In this document: positions 53,539-63,428 of the stretch, piece after piece
Position numbering within the stretch: position 1 is the stretch's first letter
Layout of the letters: every line of letters starts with the position of its first letter
Origin: Candidatus Dormiibacter spiritus
GTDB lineage: Bacteria > Chloroflexota > Dormibacteria > Dormibacterales > Dormibacteraceae
Direction of reading: 5' to 3'
DNA: 64,000 bases
Assembly: GCA_003244185.1 (NCBI GenBank)
Contig: QHBT01000009.1
Coordinates: forward strand, 47,301-111,300
The notes under the pieces: generated by a model
What the model saw: the letters and a program-made list of their open reading frames with translations, nothing else
Databases searched by the model: none
What the model was told of the DNA's origin: nothing
Program-made: the position numbers and the translations under genes

Positions 53539-53556
53539 GCGCTCGGAATGGAGCGC
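53539..53556. promoter_or_regulatory. Inverted repeat in front of lon
   Basis: GCGCTC, spacer GGAATG, GAGCGC, about 25 bp upstream of the lon ATG (53582). It may be a regulator site or a 5' leader hairpin near the AAAGGAG ribosome site; it is not a CIRCE or HAIR element. Confidence 0.35.
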
Positions 53557-53581
53557 CCAGCAAAGGAGATACCTGATAGAC

Positions 53582-55924
53582 ATGGCTCAAGACAACCGAC
53601 TTCCCGTCATGCCGCTGACGCAGGCTGTGGTCCTGCCCCGCATGAGCGCCACCATCCCCCTGGAGTCAGAGGACGCCCAGGCGGCCGTGCGCGCGGCACT
53701 GGCCGACCAGGGCCTGATCCTGCTCCTGCCCAAGATCGACGGCCGCTATGCCACGGTCGGGCTCATCGCCAAAGTGGAGGAGAAAGGCAACCTGCCTGAC
53801 GGCACCGAGGTGGTGGCTGTGCAGGGCCGCCACCGGGCAGTCCTCGGCAATGTGAGCCACGAGATCGGCGGCACGCTGGTCGCCGACGTCTCCCCGAGTC
53901 CGGACCCGGTCACCTGGTCGGACCGCGCCCGCGATCTGGCCCACGAGTACCGCGCGATAGTGGAGAACATCCTCGAGCTGCGCGGCGCATCGCAGATCGC
54001 TCAGGTGCTGCGCGGCATTGAGAACCCCGGGCATCTGGCCGACATGTCGGGCTACTCGCCCGACCACTCACTGGAGCGGAAGGTCGAGGTTCTGGAAACG
54101 CTCGACGTCGAGGAGCGCCTGGCGAAGCTGATCGGCTGGAACAAGGAGATCCTGGGCGAGCTGACTCTGAAGCAGCAGCTCCGCGACGACGTCTCCGAGC
54201 GTATGGAGAAGGGCCAGCGCGAGTACATCTTGAGGGCCCAGCTCGAGGCGATCAAGAAGCAGCTCGGCGAAGGCGCCACGGACGTTGTTGGCGACTACCG
54301 CACGCGGGCCGAGGAAAAGCACATGCCGGAGGCGGCCCGCAAGGAGTTCGACCGCGAGCTGGACCGCCTCGAGCGGATGAGCGAGCAGAGCCCCGAGTAT
54401 GGCTGGATCCGCAACTTCCTGGACTGGATGCTGGACATCCCCTGGAGCACGCGGACCGAGGACAACTTCGACCTGAAGAAGGCGCGAGAGATTCTCGACA
54501 AGGAGCACTCTGGGCTGGACGACGTGAAGGACCGGATCATCGAGTTCCTCGCCGTCCGCAAGCGGCGCCAGGAGAAGGGTCTGGCCCCCGAGGGGGGCCG
54601 GGGCTCCGGCGCCATCATCACGCTGGTCGGCCCTCCGGGCGTGGGCAAGACGTCGCTGGGCGAATCGGTCGCGCATGCGCTGGGCCGCAAGTTCACCCGC
54701 ATCTCGCTCGGCGGCATCCACGACGAGGCGGAGATCCGCGGTCACCGGCGCACCTACGTCGGCGCCCTGCCCGGCAGGATCGTCCGCGCCCTGAAGGAGG
54801 CGGGGACCAAGAACCCCGTCATCATGCTGGACGAGGTCGACAAGGTCGGCGCCGACTGGCGCGGCGATCCCTCCTCAGCGCTGCTCGAGGTGCTCGACCC
54901 GGCCCAGAACCACACGTTCCGCGACCACTACCTGGAGGTCGACCTGGACCTCTCGGACGTGCTGTTCATCCCCACCGCCAACGTCGCCGACACCATCCCC
55001 AGCCCCCTGCTCGACCGCATGGAGCTGATCCGGCTGGACGGCTACACCGAGGAGGAGAAGCTCGACATCGCGCGTCAGCACCTTCTCCCCCGGCAGATCG
55101 AGCGCAACGGTCTGGACGCCAGCGAGGTCAGCGTCACCGACAAGGCGCTGCAGCGGATCATCTCCGACTACACCCGAGAGGCAGGCGTGCGGAGCCTGGA
55201 GCGGGAGCTTGGCAAGCTCTTCCGGAAAGTCGCCACCAAGCTCGACGCGGGCTCCCTGACCCCGCCTGCAACCGTCGACGAGGCGGTAGTCCGCGAAGCT
55301 CTGGGCAAGCCGCACTTCCAGTTCGAGGAGATCCTGGAGCGAACTGCCGTGCCTGGAGTGGCGACGGGCCTCGCAGTCACCGGCGCCGGTGGCGACGTGC
55401 TCTTCATCGAAGCGACTTCGATGACCGGCGAATCCAAGCCGGGCCTCACGCTGACGGGTCAGCTGGGTGACGTGATGAAGGAGTCGGCCCAGATCGCGCT
55501 CTCCTATGTCCGGTCACACAGCCGCGAGCTGGGCCTACCGGAGCGCTTCAGCGACCGCCAGGTGCACATCCACGTGCCGGCCGGCGCGGTGCCGAAGGAC
55601 GGCCCTTCGGCCGGCGTCACCATGACCACTGCGCTGGTCTCGTTGCTCAGCGATCGCCCTGTCAGGTCCACAGTGGGCATGACCGGGGAGGTCACGCTGC
55701 AGGGCCGCGTGCTGCCGATCGGCGGTGTCAAGCAGAAGGTTCTCGCCGCCAAGCGGGCGGGACTGAAAGAGGTGATCCTGCCCAAGCGGAACGAGCCTGA
55801 CCTGGACGACCTGCCTGCCGAGCTGAGGGAGGAGATAGCGATCCACCTCGCCAGCGACGTGCGGGAAGTCCTCGACTGGGCGCTGGAGCCGGCCTCAGAG
55901 GCGCCCAAGGTGGCGCTGGCCTAA
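53582..55924 (+). CDS. lon: ATP-dependent protease Lon
   Basis: 780 aa cytoplasmic AAA+ protease. N-terminal LON substrate-binding domain, Walker [12 protein letters not shown] (about residue 349), Walker [11 protein letters not shown], sensor regions, and the C-terminal peptidase with nucleophile Ser676 in [10 protein letters not shown] and catalytic lysine in GGVKQK (717-719). ATG at 53582 starts directly before the conserved domain; the 15 codons upstream are not conserved. An AAAGGAG ribosome site lies unusually far (13 nt) ahead. Confidence 0.95.
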   Translation: MAQDNRLPVMPLTQAVVLPRMSATIPLESEDAQAAVRAALADQGLILLLPKIDGRYATVGLIAKVEEKGNLPDGTEVVAVQGRHRAVLGNVSHEIGGTLVADVSPSPDPVTWSDRARDLAHEYRAIVENILELRGASQIAQVLRGIENPGHLADMSGYSPDHSLERKVEVLETLDVEERLAKLIGWNKEILGELTLKQQLRDDVSERMEKGQREYILRAQLEAIKKQLGEGATDVVGDYRTRAEEKHMPEAARKEFDRELDRLERMSEQSPEYGWIRNFLDWMLDIPWSTRTEDNFDLKKAREILDKEHSGLDDVKDRIIEFLAVRKRRQEKGLAPEGGRGSGAIITLVGPPGVGKTSLGESVAHALGRKFTRISLGGIHDEAEIRGHRRTYVGALPGRIVRALKEAGTKNPVIMLDEVDKVGADWRGDPSSALLEVLDPAQNHTFRDHYLEVDLDLSDVLFIPTANVADTIPSPLLDRMELIRLDGYTEEEKLDIARQHLLPRQIERNGLDASEVSVTDKALQRIISDYTREAGVRSLERELGKLFRKVATKLDAGSLTPPATVDEAVVREALGKPHFQFEEILERTAVPGVATGLAVTGAGGDVLFIEATSMTGESKPGLTLTGQLGDVMKESAQIALSYVRSHSRELGLPERFSDRQVHIHVPAGAVPKDGPSAGVTMTTALVSLLSDRPVRSTVGMTGEVTLQGRVLPIGGVKQKVLAAKRAGLKEVILPKRNEPDLDDLPAELREEIAIHLASDVREVLDWALEPASEAPKVALA

Positions 55925-55938
55925 GACCAGCGTTCGCT

Positions 55939-55974
55939 CCGCCGCCACTGCCGCTGTCTGAGCGGTGGCGGCGG
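55939..55974. terminator. Bidirectional terminator between lon and acdS
   Basis: CCGCCGCCAC (55939-55948) pairs with GTGGCGGCGG (55965-55974); an inner CGCT/AGCG stem closes a GTCTG loop, with a 3-nt bulge. It lies 15 bp after lon and 8 bp after the stop of acdS on the other strand. Confidence 0.65.
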
Positions 55975-55981
55975 GGTGTCG

Positions 55982-56989
55982 TTACCTGAACAGGCCGCTG
56001 TAGGCGTTGAGCGCCGGCTGGCCGCCCAAATGGGCATAGAGCACGGTGGATTGCTTGTCGATCCGACCGGAAGAGACGAGCTCGACCAGGCCTGCCATCG
56101 ACTTGCCTTCGTAGACAGGGTCGATGATCATGCCCTCGAGCGTTCCGGTGAGCCGGATGGCGTCGAGCGTCGACTGAACGGGAATGCCGTAGTAGTCTCC
56201 GGCCCAGCCTTCCAGAACCATTACCTCATCGTCGCGCAGCTCTCGCCCCAAGCCGATGAGGTCAGTAGTGCTCCTGGCGATCTTTGTGACCTGGGCCCGG
56301 GTCTCTTCGATCTTGGCGGAAGCGTCGATTCCGATCACCCGCCGCGGCCGGTCCTGGCCGGCAAAGCCCGCGATCATGCCGGCCTGGGTGGAGCCGGTGA
56401 CGCTGCAGACGATGACCGTGTCGAAGAAGACCCCCAACGCTTGCTCCTGCTCTTGCACTTCGTAGGCCCAATTCGCGAAGCCCAGACCTCCAAGCCGGTG
56501 GTCGGACGCTCCCGCAGGGATCGCGTAGGGAGTGCCGCCCGCGGTCCGAACGTCCTCCAACGCCTGCTCCCAGCTGGTCTTGAAGCCGATTCCAAAGCCC
56601 TCATCGACGAGGCGAACCTCAGCACCCATGATTCGGGAGAGAAGGATGTTTCCGACTCGTTCATTGACCGGGTCTGGCCAGTTGACCCAGCTCTCCTGCA
56701 CGAGCAGGGCCCTGAGGCCCAGCTTGGCCGCGACAGCGGCTACCTGCCGGGTGTGATTCGACTGCACTCCGCCGATCGAGACGAGCGTGTCAGCGCCTTG
56801 GCCGAGCGCTTCGGGCACCAAGTATTCGAGCTTGCGAGTCTTATTGCCACCGTAGGCCAGGCCGGAGTTGCAGTCTTCTCGTTTGGCCCAGATTTGGGGG
56901 CCTGCCAGGTGCGCGGAAAGCCGCTCCAACGGATGGATCGGGCTCGGACCGAACAGCAGCGGATAACGCGGGAAGTCGCCCAGGGCCAT
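55982..56989 (-). CDS. acdS: 1-aminocyclopropane-1-carboxylate deaminase
   Basis: 335 aa PLP enzyme that opens ACC, the plant ethylene precursor, to 2-oxobutyrate and ammonia. The PLP lysine is Lys50 in [12 protein letters not shown], and [18 protein letters not shown] follows. The two residues that separate ACC deaminases from D-cysteine desulfhydrases are both of the AcdS type: Glu294 in VYEGKSM and Leu321 in AHLGG. Length equals the characterised Pseudomonas enzymes. It suggests a plant-associated or soil life. No acdR-like regulator is next to it; pfkA-like gene lies 10 bp upstream on the same strand. Confidence 0.88.
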   Translation of the reverse strand: MALGDFPRYPLLFGPSPIHPLERLSAHLAGPQIWAKREDCNSGLAYGGNKTRKLEYLVPEALGQGADTLVSIGGVQSNHTRQVAAVAAKLGLRALLVQESWVNWPDPVNERVGNILLSRIMGAEVRLVDEGFGIGFKTSWEQALEDVRTAGGTPYAIPAGASDHRLGGLGFANWAYEVQEQEQALGVFFDTVIVCSVTGSTQAGMIAGFAGQDRPRRVIGIDASAKIEETRAQVTKIARSTTDLIGLGRELRDDEVMVLEGWAGDYYGIPVQSTLDAIRLTGTLEGMIIDPVYEGKSMAGLVELVSSGRIDKQSTVLYAHLGGQPALNAYSGLFR

Positions 56990-56999
56990 TGGAGCTGCC

Positions 57000-58025
57000 C
57001 TAACCGAAGACGCGGCTCAGCTCGTAGAGCTCGCGCGTTACTCGTCGCTGTTCCTTGACCAGATCGCTCAAGGGGCTCACTGCCACCTCGCCGTCCCGGC
57101 GAACAGGTGCCACCCCGCTCTGCCCTTCGTTGAGGAGATCGACAGCCGCCACTCCCAGCCGAGTGGCCCAGAGCCTGTCCAGGGCCGAGGGAGTGCCACC
57201 CCGCTGCAGGTGGCCCAGGACAGTTACTCGCGTCTCGAACCCGGTTGCGGCCTCAATGCCCTGCGAGAGCGAATCGCCGATGCCGCGCTTGGCCAGCTGA
57301 ACGTGGCCGAAAGCGTCGGCTCGCCCGTCTTGAGCCACCTCCAGACCGGGGATGTCGACAGCCTCGCAGACCACGATGATGCTGAAGTCCTTGCCCTCGC
57401 CCCGCCTCTGGCGCAGGTGAGCGACGATCTCGTCCAGGCCGACCGGAAACTCGGGGATGACCACCAGGTCAGCGCCCCCGGCGATACCGCCGGTGACACC
57501 CACCCAGCCGGTGTCGCGGCCCATCACCTCCACCACCATCACGCGATGGTGCGAGGAGGCGGTCGTGTGCAGGCGATCGAGAGCTTCGGTGACGATGCCC
57601 ACAGCCGTGTCAAAGCCTATGCAGAACTCGGTGCCTGAGAGATCGTTGTCGATCGTCTTCGGCACTCCCACCACCTTGCAGCCGGCGTCAAAAAGACCGC
57701 GCGCGACGGAGAGCGTGTCGTCACCACCGATGGCGACCAGGCCGTCGATGCCGAAGCGCTGCAGCGAGGCGGTCACCCGCTCGATGCCCTCGGGTTCCTT
57801 CAGAGGATTTGTCCGGGAGCTGCCCAGGATCGTGCCGCCGAGCGGCAGAATGCCACGCACGTCGGTGGGCGTCAGGTCAGCCATGTCGCCCCGCAGCGCG
57901 CCTGCCCAGCCGTTCTTGATGCCGCTCACCTGATGGCCAAGCTGAAAGGCGCGACGGGCGACCCCGCGGATTGCGGCGTTGAGCCCGGGCGCGTCGCCGC
58001 CACCTGTCAGAACTCCAATTCTCAT
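57000..58025 (-). CDS. 6-phosphofructokinase, PPi-type signature
   Basis: 341 aa phosphofructokinase A family. Begins [21 protein letters not shown]; substrate motifs [13 protein letters not shown] and [13 protein letters not shown] are present. At the site that selects ATP or pyrophosphate it has Gly-Asp-Asp (GGDDT, Asp103) and PKTIDND (Lys123) instead of GGDGS and PGTIDND, which by established structure-function work points to pyrophosphate-dependent or mixed-substrate (group III) enzymes that act reversibly. The gene is 10 bp upstream of acdS and 48 bp downstream of selB on the same strand. Confidence 0.88.
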   Translation of the reverse strand: MRIGVLTGGGDAPGLNAAIRGVARRAFQLGHQVSGIKNGWAGALRGDMADLTPTDVRGILPLGGTILGSSRTNPLKEPEGIERVTASLQRFGIDGLVAIGGDDTLSVARGLFDAGCKVVGVPKTIDNDLSGTEFCIGFDTAVGIVTEALDRLHTTASSHHRVMVVEVMGRDTGWVGVTGGIAGGADLVVIPEFPVGLDEIVAHLRQRRGEGKDFSIIVVCEAVDIPGLEVAQDGRADAFGHVQLAKRGIGDSLSQGIEAATGFETRVTVLGHLQRGGTPSALDRLWATRLGVAAVDLLNEGQSGVAPVRRDGEVAVSPLSDLVKEQRRVTRELYELSRVFG

Positions 58026-58073
58026 CGAGCCAAGCCTACCGGCGGCCGCCTTCCGCTCGGCCGCAGTGGAGGC

Positions 58074-59912
58074 TCAGCGCAGGACCCGCGCGTCGCCGAC
58101 TCTCCGGGTGATTCGGCGGCTGTCCAGGTGTTCCAGCAGGGCCAGCACTGGTCTGCGGCTGGCCCCCAGCCGGTCTCGCACGGCTGCCACGCTGACCTGG
58201 TCCTGCTCTCGCAGCATCTCCCTCACCAGCGTGGTTGCGGCCTCGACCGCCTGGCGGCTGAACACCACATCGGTTGAGAGACGCACGACCTCACCCCGCG
58301 CGATCAGCGCTCGCGCCACCTCAGCCGAAGCGCCTGACTGCTGCAGTGCTTCCGGCAGGCTGGGAGGCGTGAAGGGCCGCCGGTTCAGCAGCTCCAGCAG
58401 CCGCGTGGCGGCGCTCTCCGTCTCGGCTGCCGCCTGAGGCGAGTGGCCCGGCGCGGCCACCTCGCCATTCGATTCCAGCAGCAGGTTCAGCCGCGCGAGT
58501 TCGCTCAGCACTGGGCCCAGGGCAGCCGGCGGCAGGGCCAGCCGGCTTCTGAATTCCTCCCTCGGCATCCCGGCGCGCAGCGGGTGCTCTCGGTGGTAGC
58601 TCGCGAGCGCCTCGTCGGCGCGCTCCGCCAGCGCCGCCCAAGCGCCTGCGCTGAAGAGCCAGTCGCCGGCGCGCCTCGCGGGGAGAGCCGCGACCTCGGC
58701 GGCACCGCCCAAACCACTGGCGACGAGATCGTGGATCCGAATGCCGCGCGGGTACTTCGCCAGCTCCTCAGCCAGGGCCTGGCCGCCGGCTCGTCGCTCC
58801 AGCGACGCACTCACCTCGGGCGCCAGGCGAGCATGACGGCGGGGCGTGACGTCGAGCACCTCGCCGCCCGCCAGAGTCCGAGCCGGGCTGGGGATGCGCA
58901 GCACATAGCGGTCGCCCGCCAGAGCCGCCACCGGCCGGTCAAGGTAGAGCTGCAGCCAGCCCTCCCCACCGGGCAACACCTGGTCCTGCCCGAGGACTAT
59001 CGCGCGCGCACTGACCTCAGCCGTGCCCAGATAGAGCTGCAAGCGATCGCCGTGGCGGAGCGGTCGCGGCGCCCCCTTCAGCACGCGCACTGACGCATCC
59101 AGCCGGCGCGCAGGTCGCAGGATGCCAGGGCTGGCCAGCACCTGACCTCGGCCCAGCGCCTCACGCGGCAGCCCTCCCACGTTGACAGCCACACGGCTGC
59201 CCGGCTGGGCGACGTCCACCGCTGCGTTGTGCTGCTGGAGCCCCCGAATCCGGCCCCTCAGCTGGGTCGGCTGCAGCTCCACCTCCTGCCCCACGTGGAG
59301 CAGGCCGCCGCTGAGCGTTCCTGTCACCACCGAGCCGAAGCCGCCGATAGTGAACGCGCGGTCGATGGGCAGGCGGGGCCGGCCCTGATCAGCTTTGGCA
59401 GGCGTTTCTGAGAGCACCCGGTCCAGCTGCCGGGTGAGCTCGGCCAGACCGATCCCCAACCGGGCTGCCACCGGCACGATGGGGGCTCCGGCGAGTGAGG
59501 TTGCCAGCAAAGCCTCGGCGACTTGGGCCTCGGCCATCTCTCGCCAGTCCTCCTGCACCAGGTCCAGCTTGGTCAGCGCCACCACCCCGCGGCCGACCTG
59601 CAGCAGATCCAGGATCTCCAGGTGCTCGCGGGTCTGTGGCATAACGCCTTCGTCGGCGGCGACGACGAGCAGCGCGGCGTCCACTCCATGCGCTCCGGCC
59701 AGCATGTTGGGGACCAGGCGGGCGTGGCCGGGCACGTCGATGATGGCCGCCAGGCGGCCGCTCGGCAGCGGCAGATGAGCAAAGCCCAGATCTATGGTCA
59801 GCCCCCGCCGCTTCTCCTCCGCCAGGCGGTCGGGGTCGATGCCCGTCAGGGCTTTGACCAGCGTCGACTTGCCGTGGTCGATGTGGCCGGCGGTGCCGAC
59901 GATGTGGCTCAC
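58074..59912 (-). CDS. selB: Selenocysteine-specific elongation factor
   Basis: 612 aa, from GTG 59912 in a 4-bp overlap with selA. GTPase domain with [34 protein letters not shown] and LTKLD, EF-Tu-like domains 2-3, and a C-terminal series of winged helices that bind the SECIS hairpin of the mRNA. It delivers Sec-tRNA to in-frame UGA codons. A longer frame reaches 60005 but the GTPase motif begins three residues after this GTG. No selD or tRNA-Sec is visible in the window. Confidence 0.93.
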   Translation of the reverse strand: MSHIVGTAGHIDHGKSTLVKALTGIDPDRLAEEKRRGLTIDLGFAHLPLPSGRLAAIIDVPGHARLVPNMLAGAHGVDAALLVVAADEGVMPQTREHLEILDLLQVGRGVVALTKLDLVQEDWREMAEAQVAEALLATSLAGAPIVPVAARLGIGLAELTRQLDRVLSETPAKADQGRPRLPIDRAFTIGGFGSVVTGTLSGGLLHVGQEVELQPTQLRGRIRGLQQHNAAVDVAQPGSRVAVNVGGLPREALGRGQVLASPGILRPARRLDASVRVLKGAPRPLRHGDRLQLYLGTAEVSARAIVLGQDQVLPGGEGWLQLYLDRPVAALAGDRYVLRIPSPARTLAGGEVLDVTPRRHARLAPEVSASLERRAGGQALAEELAKYPRGIRIHDLVASGLGGAAEVAALPARRAGDWLFSAGAWAALAERADEALASYHREHPLRAGMPREEFRSRLALPPAALGPVLSELARLNLLLESNGEVAAPGHSPQAAAETESAATRLLELLNRRPFTPPSLPEALQQSGASAEVARALIARGEVVRLSTDVVFSRQAVEAATTLVREMLREQDQVSVAAVRDRLGASRRPVLALLEHLDSRRITRRVGDARVLR

Positions 59913-61252
59913 GCCGGCCGACCGGCCTTTCCCAGCGCCGCCAGGGAGGAGTCCAGCAGCGCAGGCTCCTCGCCCGGCAGGACGGTGCGGAGATCCAGGC
60001 AGCACCTGTCCATCTCGATCCGCGCGATGACCGGTGCGTCGGCTGTGCGGAGCGCCCGCTGCAGGCGGGCGGCCGGCCCCGGCAGCACCACCAGCCAGGT
60101 CGGCAAACCCCTGCCGGGCGTCGATCCGCCGCCGATGAAGGTCTCAGCTTCCCGCAGTTCGGTCTTTAGCCCATGTTTCGCAAGCTGCGCCTGAAACCTG
60201 CCGGCGCGTCGCCTCACCTCCGCCGGCGGCTGGGCCAGCATGAGCTGCAGCGGTGAGGGCTTGCCCAGCAGCCGCTCTTGAAGAGTGACCTCCAACGCAG
60301 CCAGCGTCATCTTGTCAACCCGCACAGCTCGGGCCAGCGCGTGCCGGCTGAGAACGCTGATGGGCTCGCTCCGGCCCACCGCGATGCCGGCCTGGGGCCC
60401 ACCCAGCAGCTTGTCGGCGGAGAAGGTCAGCACGTCACTGTGCCGGGTCGCCTCGGCGACCGTCGGCTCGTCAAAGATGGGCGTCAGCGCTCCGCTGCCA
60501 AGGTCGTTGAGCAGCAGCAGTCCTCTGCTGTTCGCCAGGGCGCGCAGCTCGGTCAGTGGCGCGGACTCGGTGAAGCCTGTCTGTCTGAAGTTGGAAGGAT
60601 GCACCACCAGGAGCGCGGCTGTGCGATCGCCGACGGCCGCCTCGTAATCGGCACTGCGCGTGCGGTTGGTGGTCCCCACCTCGACCATCCGGCAGCCGCT
60701 GAGCCGCATCACCTCAGGCATCCGGAAGCCGCCGCCGATCTCCACCTGCTGGCCGCGGGAGACTATCACCTCGCGGCCGCGGCAGAGTGCAGCCAGAGCC
60801 AGCAGGATGGCTGCCGCGTTGTTGTTGACCACCAGCGCAGCCTCCGCCCCGGTCAGCCGCTGCAGCAGCCCCTCGACCACTTGAGCCCGCCGGCCACGAC
60901 GGCCGGTGGCAAGGTCGAGCTCCAGGTTGGAGTAGCCGGTTGCGATGTCGGCGGCCGCAGCGGCCGCTGCCGGCGAGATGGGAGCTCGACCCAAATTGGT
61001 GTGGAGCATGACGCCGCTGGCGTTGATCACCCGCCGCAGCCGGGGTCGGAGCCAGTCCTCTAGGCGGTCGCCGACCGCCAGCAGTCGCTGCTCGTCAGGA
61101 GCCGGTTCTGTGGCTCGCTCGGCGGCGATCTGCTCGCGGATGGCTTGGGCGACCAGCGCTCTCGGGTAGCGCTCCAGCAGCCGGCGGTAGCCGGCCTGGT
61201 TGACTAGCGTCCCGACGGCAGGCAGGGAAATAGCGAGGTGTACCCGGAGCAC
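59909..61252 (-). CDS. selA: L-seryl-tRNA(Sec) selenium transferase
   Basis: 447 aa PLP enzyme that converts seryl-tRNA(Sec) to selenocysteinyl-tRNA(Sec) with selenophosphate. N-terminal helix (LPAVGTLVNQAGYRRLLERYPR), substrate region NASGVMLHTNLGRAPIS, the PLP lysine in SADKLLGGPQAG (about residue 281). The start GTG overlaps the C-terminus of the site-2 protease gene by 49 bp, which is unusual, but the conserved N-terminal helix requires it. It overlaps selB by 4 bp. Confidence 0.9.
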   Translation of the reverse strand: MLRVHLAISLPAVGTLVNQAGYRRLLERYPRALVAQAIREQIAAERATEPAPDEQRLLAVGDRLEDWLRPRLRRVINASGVMLHTNLGRAPISPAAAAAAADIATGYSNLELDLATGRRGRRAQVVEGLLQRLTGAEAALVVNNNAAAILLALAALCRGREVIVSRGQQVEIGGGFRMPEVMRLSGCRMVEVGTTNRTRSADYEAAVGDRTAALLVVHPSNFRQTGFTESAPLTELRALANSRGLLLLNDLGSGALTPIFDEPTVAEATRHSDVLTFSADKLLGGPQAGIAVGRSEPISVLSRHALARAVRVDKMTLAALEVTLQERLLGKPSPLQLMLAQPPAEVRRRAGRFQAQLAKHGLKTELREAETFIGGGSTPGRGLPTWLVVLPGPAARLQRALRTADAPVIARIEMDRCCLDLRTVLPGEEPALLDSSLAALGKAGRPA

Positions 61253-61926
61253 TGGCCGACGATCAGATCGGAGGAGGGCTGGAAGAACAGCCCCACCGCT
61301 GCGCCCAGCACACTGAAGCCCAGCAGCAGGGGCCCGAAGAAAACCAGGGCGAAGCAGGCGACCCAGATGGTCTGCTGATGCGCCGCGGCATTGAAGAAGA
61401 AGCGTGGGTTGCTGCCGCGGAAGATCCCTTCCAGCACGCGCCAGCCGTCAAGGCCCGGAATCGGCAGCAGCTGGAAGGCAAAGGTGGACAGGTTGAGGAA
61501 ATAGAGGGCGTAGACGAGTGTGCCCACGTAATCGAGGGGCGCCGCGATTCGAGTCGTGAAGGCAGGCACGAGGGCGCCGTTCTGGACCAGCGCTCTGAGC
61601 AGGACGCCGAAGACGACGGCCAGCAGCAGGTTTGCCAGCGGGCCGCCCAGCGCGTAGGCCACTTTGCGAGCGACCCCCTGCAGCCGATACTCGTTGACAG
61701 GGATGGGGCTGCCAAAGCCCACGTTGATCAGGATGGCCGCCAGGACGCCATAGACGTTGACGAAGAGCATCGGCCGGGGCCGCAAAAAGCCGCGGTTGCG
61801 GGGAGAAGGATCCCCGCAGAGCTGGGCAGCAATGCCGTGACCCAGCTCGTGCGCTGGGATGGCCACAAAGATCGCCGGAATGAGAAAGATCGTTCCGATC
61901 AGGAACACGACGGGATCCCCGAACAT
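61204..61926 (-). CDS. Site-2 protease family (M50) membrane metalloprotease
   Basis: 240 aa, six hydrophobic segments. Zinc-binding HELGH is at about residues 26-30 and the third ligand motif in LLPIPGLDGWRVL (residues ~160), in the order of rhomboid-like S2P proteases that cut within the membrane. Substrates are unknown. Its stop lies 49 bp inside the selA coding sequence, and the last ~16 residues may be less constrained. It follows a 94-aa gene after 27 bp. Confidence 0.85.
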   Translation of the reverse strand: MFGDPVVFLIGTIFLIPAIFVAIPAHELGHGIAAQLCGDPSPRNRGFLRPRPMLFVNVYGVLAAILINVGFGSPIPVNEYRLQGVARKVAYALGGPLANLLLAVVFGVLLRALVQNGALVPAFTTRIAAPLDYVGTLVYALYFLNLSTFAFQLLPIPGLDGWRVLEGIFRGSNPRFFFNAAAHQQTIWVACFALVFFGPLLLGFSVLGAAVGLFFQPSSDLIVGQCSGYTSLFPCLPSGR

Positions 61927-61953
61927 CAGCTCTTCAGGGGAGCCTGGGGCAGC

Positions 61954-62238
61954 TCAATCGACAGGAATGCGCCGGCTGCGGGGGCTGGGCTCTCCAGCCC
62001 CGCTGGCACTGCCCCGAGCCGGCCGGCTCACGCGGCGCGTGGTCTGACCGCGGACCGCCGTGCGCCGGCCCCCCACCTGGTGCTCATAGACGAGGAAGAG
62101 CGCCAGGAGCAGTTCCCGCTGGGCGGCGACGAGGTGGGCCTGGGCCTCGGGTGGCACCACGTCGCCGAGCGCGTGCTGGACCCTTCCGCCCAAATCGAGT
62201 GCGAGCTTCAGCAGCTGGTCTCTGTCCCGTGAGGTCAC
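61954..62238 (-). CDS. Hypothetical protein of 94 aa
   Basis: N-terminal half is an amphipathic helix bundle (DQLLKLALDLGGRVQHALGD...QRELLLALFLVYEHQVG); the second half is Arg/Ser/Pro-rich and probably disordered. ATG overlaps the stop of the ArsA gene by 4 bp. Unknown function. Confidence 0.55.
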   Translation of the reverse strand: MTSRDRDQLLKLALDLGGRVQHALGDVVPPEAQAHLVAAQRELLLALFLVYEHQVGGRRTAVRGQTTRRVSRPARGSASGAGEPSPRSRRIPVD

Positions 62239-63398
62239 TTGCCGAACCTTATCTTCAGCTCGCCATCTTCGATCTTGGCGCCCAGCGTCTGGCGGCTGGC
62301 CAGCACCCGCGGCAGGCTGATGTCACGCCGGTAGTTGCCAAGGGTGACGAACAGCTCGCCGTCCTGGCGGGAGAGCTCGATGGCCTCCTTGTCGGCAAAG
62401 GGGACCTTCAACGCCAGGATGTACTCCGAGCCCACCTTCTCCATCCGCTGCGAGCTGCCTTCATAGAACCTCTGGCTGGGGTCGGCGCTGCCGTAGATCG
62501 TCTGGCCCATCTTCCTCAGCATGCGCTCGCCCACCACTTCCTCGTCGAACAGAGGCACCTGGAAGATGGGGAGCGGCTGGAAGGACTGCTCCACCTCCTG
62601 CTGGTAGCGCTTCTGGATGTCGCTCCAGCTGCGCAGAAGGGGGTCGGAGATCTTGGCCGGAAGCCGGCGGTTAACGATGACGGCGTCGGTCACATACCCG
62701 AACAGGCTCAGGTAGGTGAAAGCTCGCTTGGCCTCCTTGATGACCATCTTCTCGAGATTCAGAACCAGTCGGACCGAGGTGACAGAGGTGTCGATCAGCA
62801 CCTTCTTCATGCCCTCGATATCAAGCACGAGGTCCTGCAGGGAGGCCATCACCTCGTCGCTCGGCAGCGGCACATCGACCATCCGCCGGAGCATGGGCCG
62901 CGCCACCTTCATCGCCCGCCGCTGCCAGGGAAATATCTTCTCCAGCCACCAGCGGGCGGCGTCGGGGAACATGAGCAGCTGCAGGGTCTCGCCGGTGGGC
63001 GCACAGTCCACCACCAGCAGGTCGTGCTCGTCCCGTTCCGCGTAGTGCTTGATCCACATCAGTGACGCGACCTCGTCCATGCCTGGCGGGTTGGCCACCT
63101 CCTCCGCCACGACGTCATCGAGACCCTGGGTGGCAAAGACCTTCGTCGCGTAATCGTGGAGCTTCTGCCAGTGCCGCTCCGTCTCGTGGAGAGCTGACAC
63201 CTCGTGCGCCCAGAGGTTCTGTCGCACCTGTGTCGCACTCTGGCCCAACTCAAGGTCGAGGGAGTCTCCGAGTGAATGGGCGGGGTCGGTGCTGATGATC
63301 ATTGTCCGGTGGCCAAGCTCGGCAGCTCTCACAGCCGTGGCCGCTGCTACCGAGGTCTTGCCAACGCCGCCCTTGCCTGTGAAAAGGAGAACCCGCAC
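62235..63398 (-). CDS. ArsA/Get3-family ATPase with Hsp20-like C-terminus
   Basis: 387 aa. Deviant Walker A FTGKGGVGKTSVAAATA, then IISTDPAHSLGDSLD (switch I) and DLLVVDCAPTGETLQLL (switch II): the SIMIBI-class ArsA/Get3 fold. The last ~90 residues form an alpha-crystallin/Hsp20-like domain (LPRVLASRQTLGAKIEDGELKIRF), a combination known from non-arsenical ArsA proteins. No arsB, arsC or arsR is nearby, so membrane-protein targeting or chaperoning is likelier than arsenite export. Co-translated with the 94-aa gene. Confidence 0.87.
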   Translation of the reverse strand: MRVLLFTGKGGVGKTSVAAATAVRAAELGHRTMIISTDPAHSLGDSLDLELGQSATQVRQNLWAHEVSALHETERHWQKLHDYATKVFATQGLDDVVAEEVANPPGMDEVASLMWIKHYAERDEHDLLVVDCAPTGETLQLLMFPDAARWWLEKIFPWQRRAMKVARPMLRRMVDVPLPSDEVMASLQDLVLDIEGMKKVLIDTSVTSVRLVLNLEKMVIKEAKRAFTYLSLFGYVTDAVIVNRRLPAKISDPLLRSWSDIQKRYQQEVEQSFQPLPIFQVPLFDEEVVGERMLRKMGQTIYGSADPSQRFYEGSSQRMEKVGSEYILALKVPFADKEAIELSRQDGELFVTLGNYRRDISLPRVLASRQTLGAKIEDGELKIRFGK

Positions 63399-63428
63399 GC
63401 GGCCCCAGTCTAGTGTTGGGTCCCTGCC

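Noticed and set aside
55982..56989. D-cysteine desulfhydrase
   Set aside because: The Glu294/Leu321 pair and the overall sequence favour ACC deaminase.
62235..63398. Arsenite efflux ATPase ArsA
   Set aside because: Single ATPase domain with Hsp20-like tail and no arsenic genes nearby; the cysteines needed for arsenite binding are not evident.
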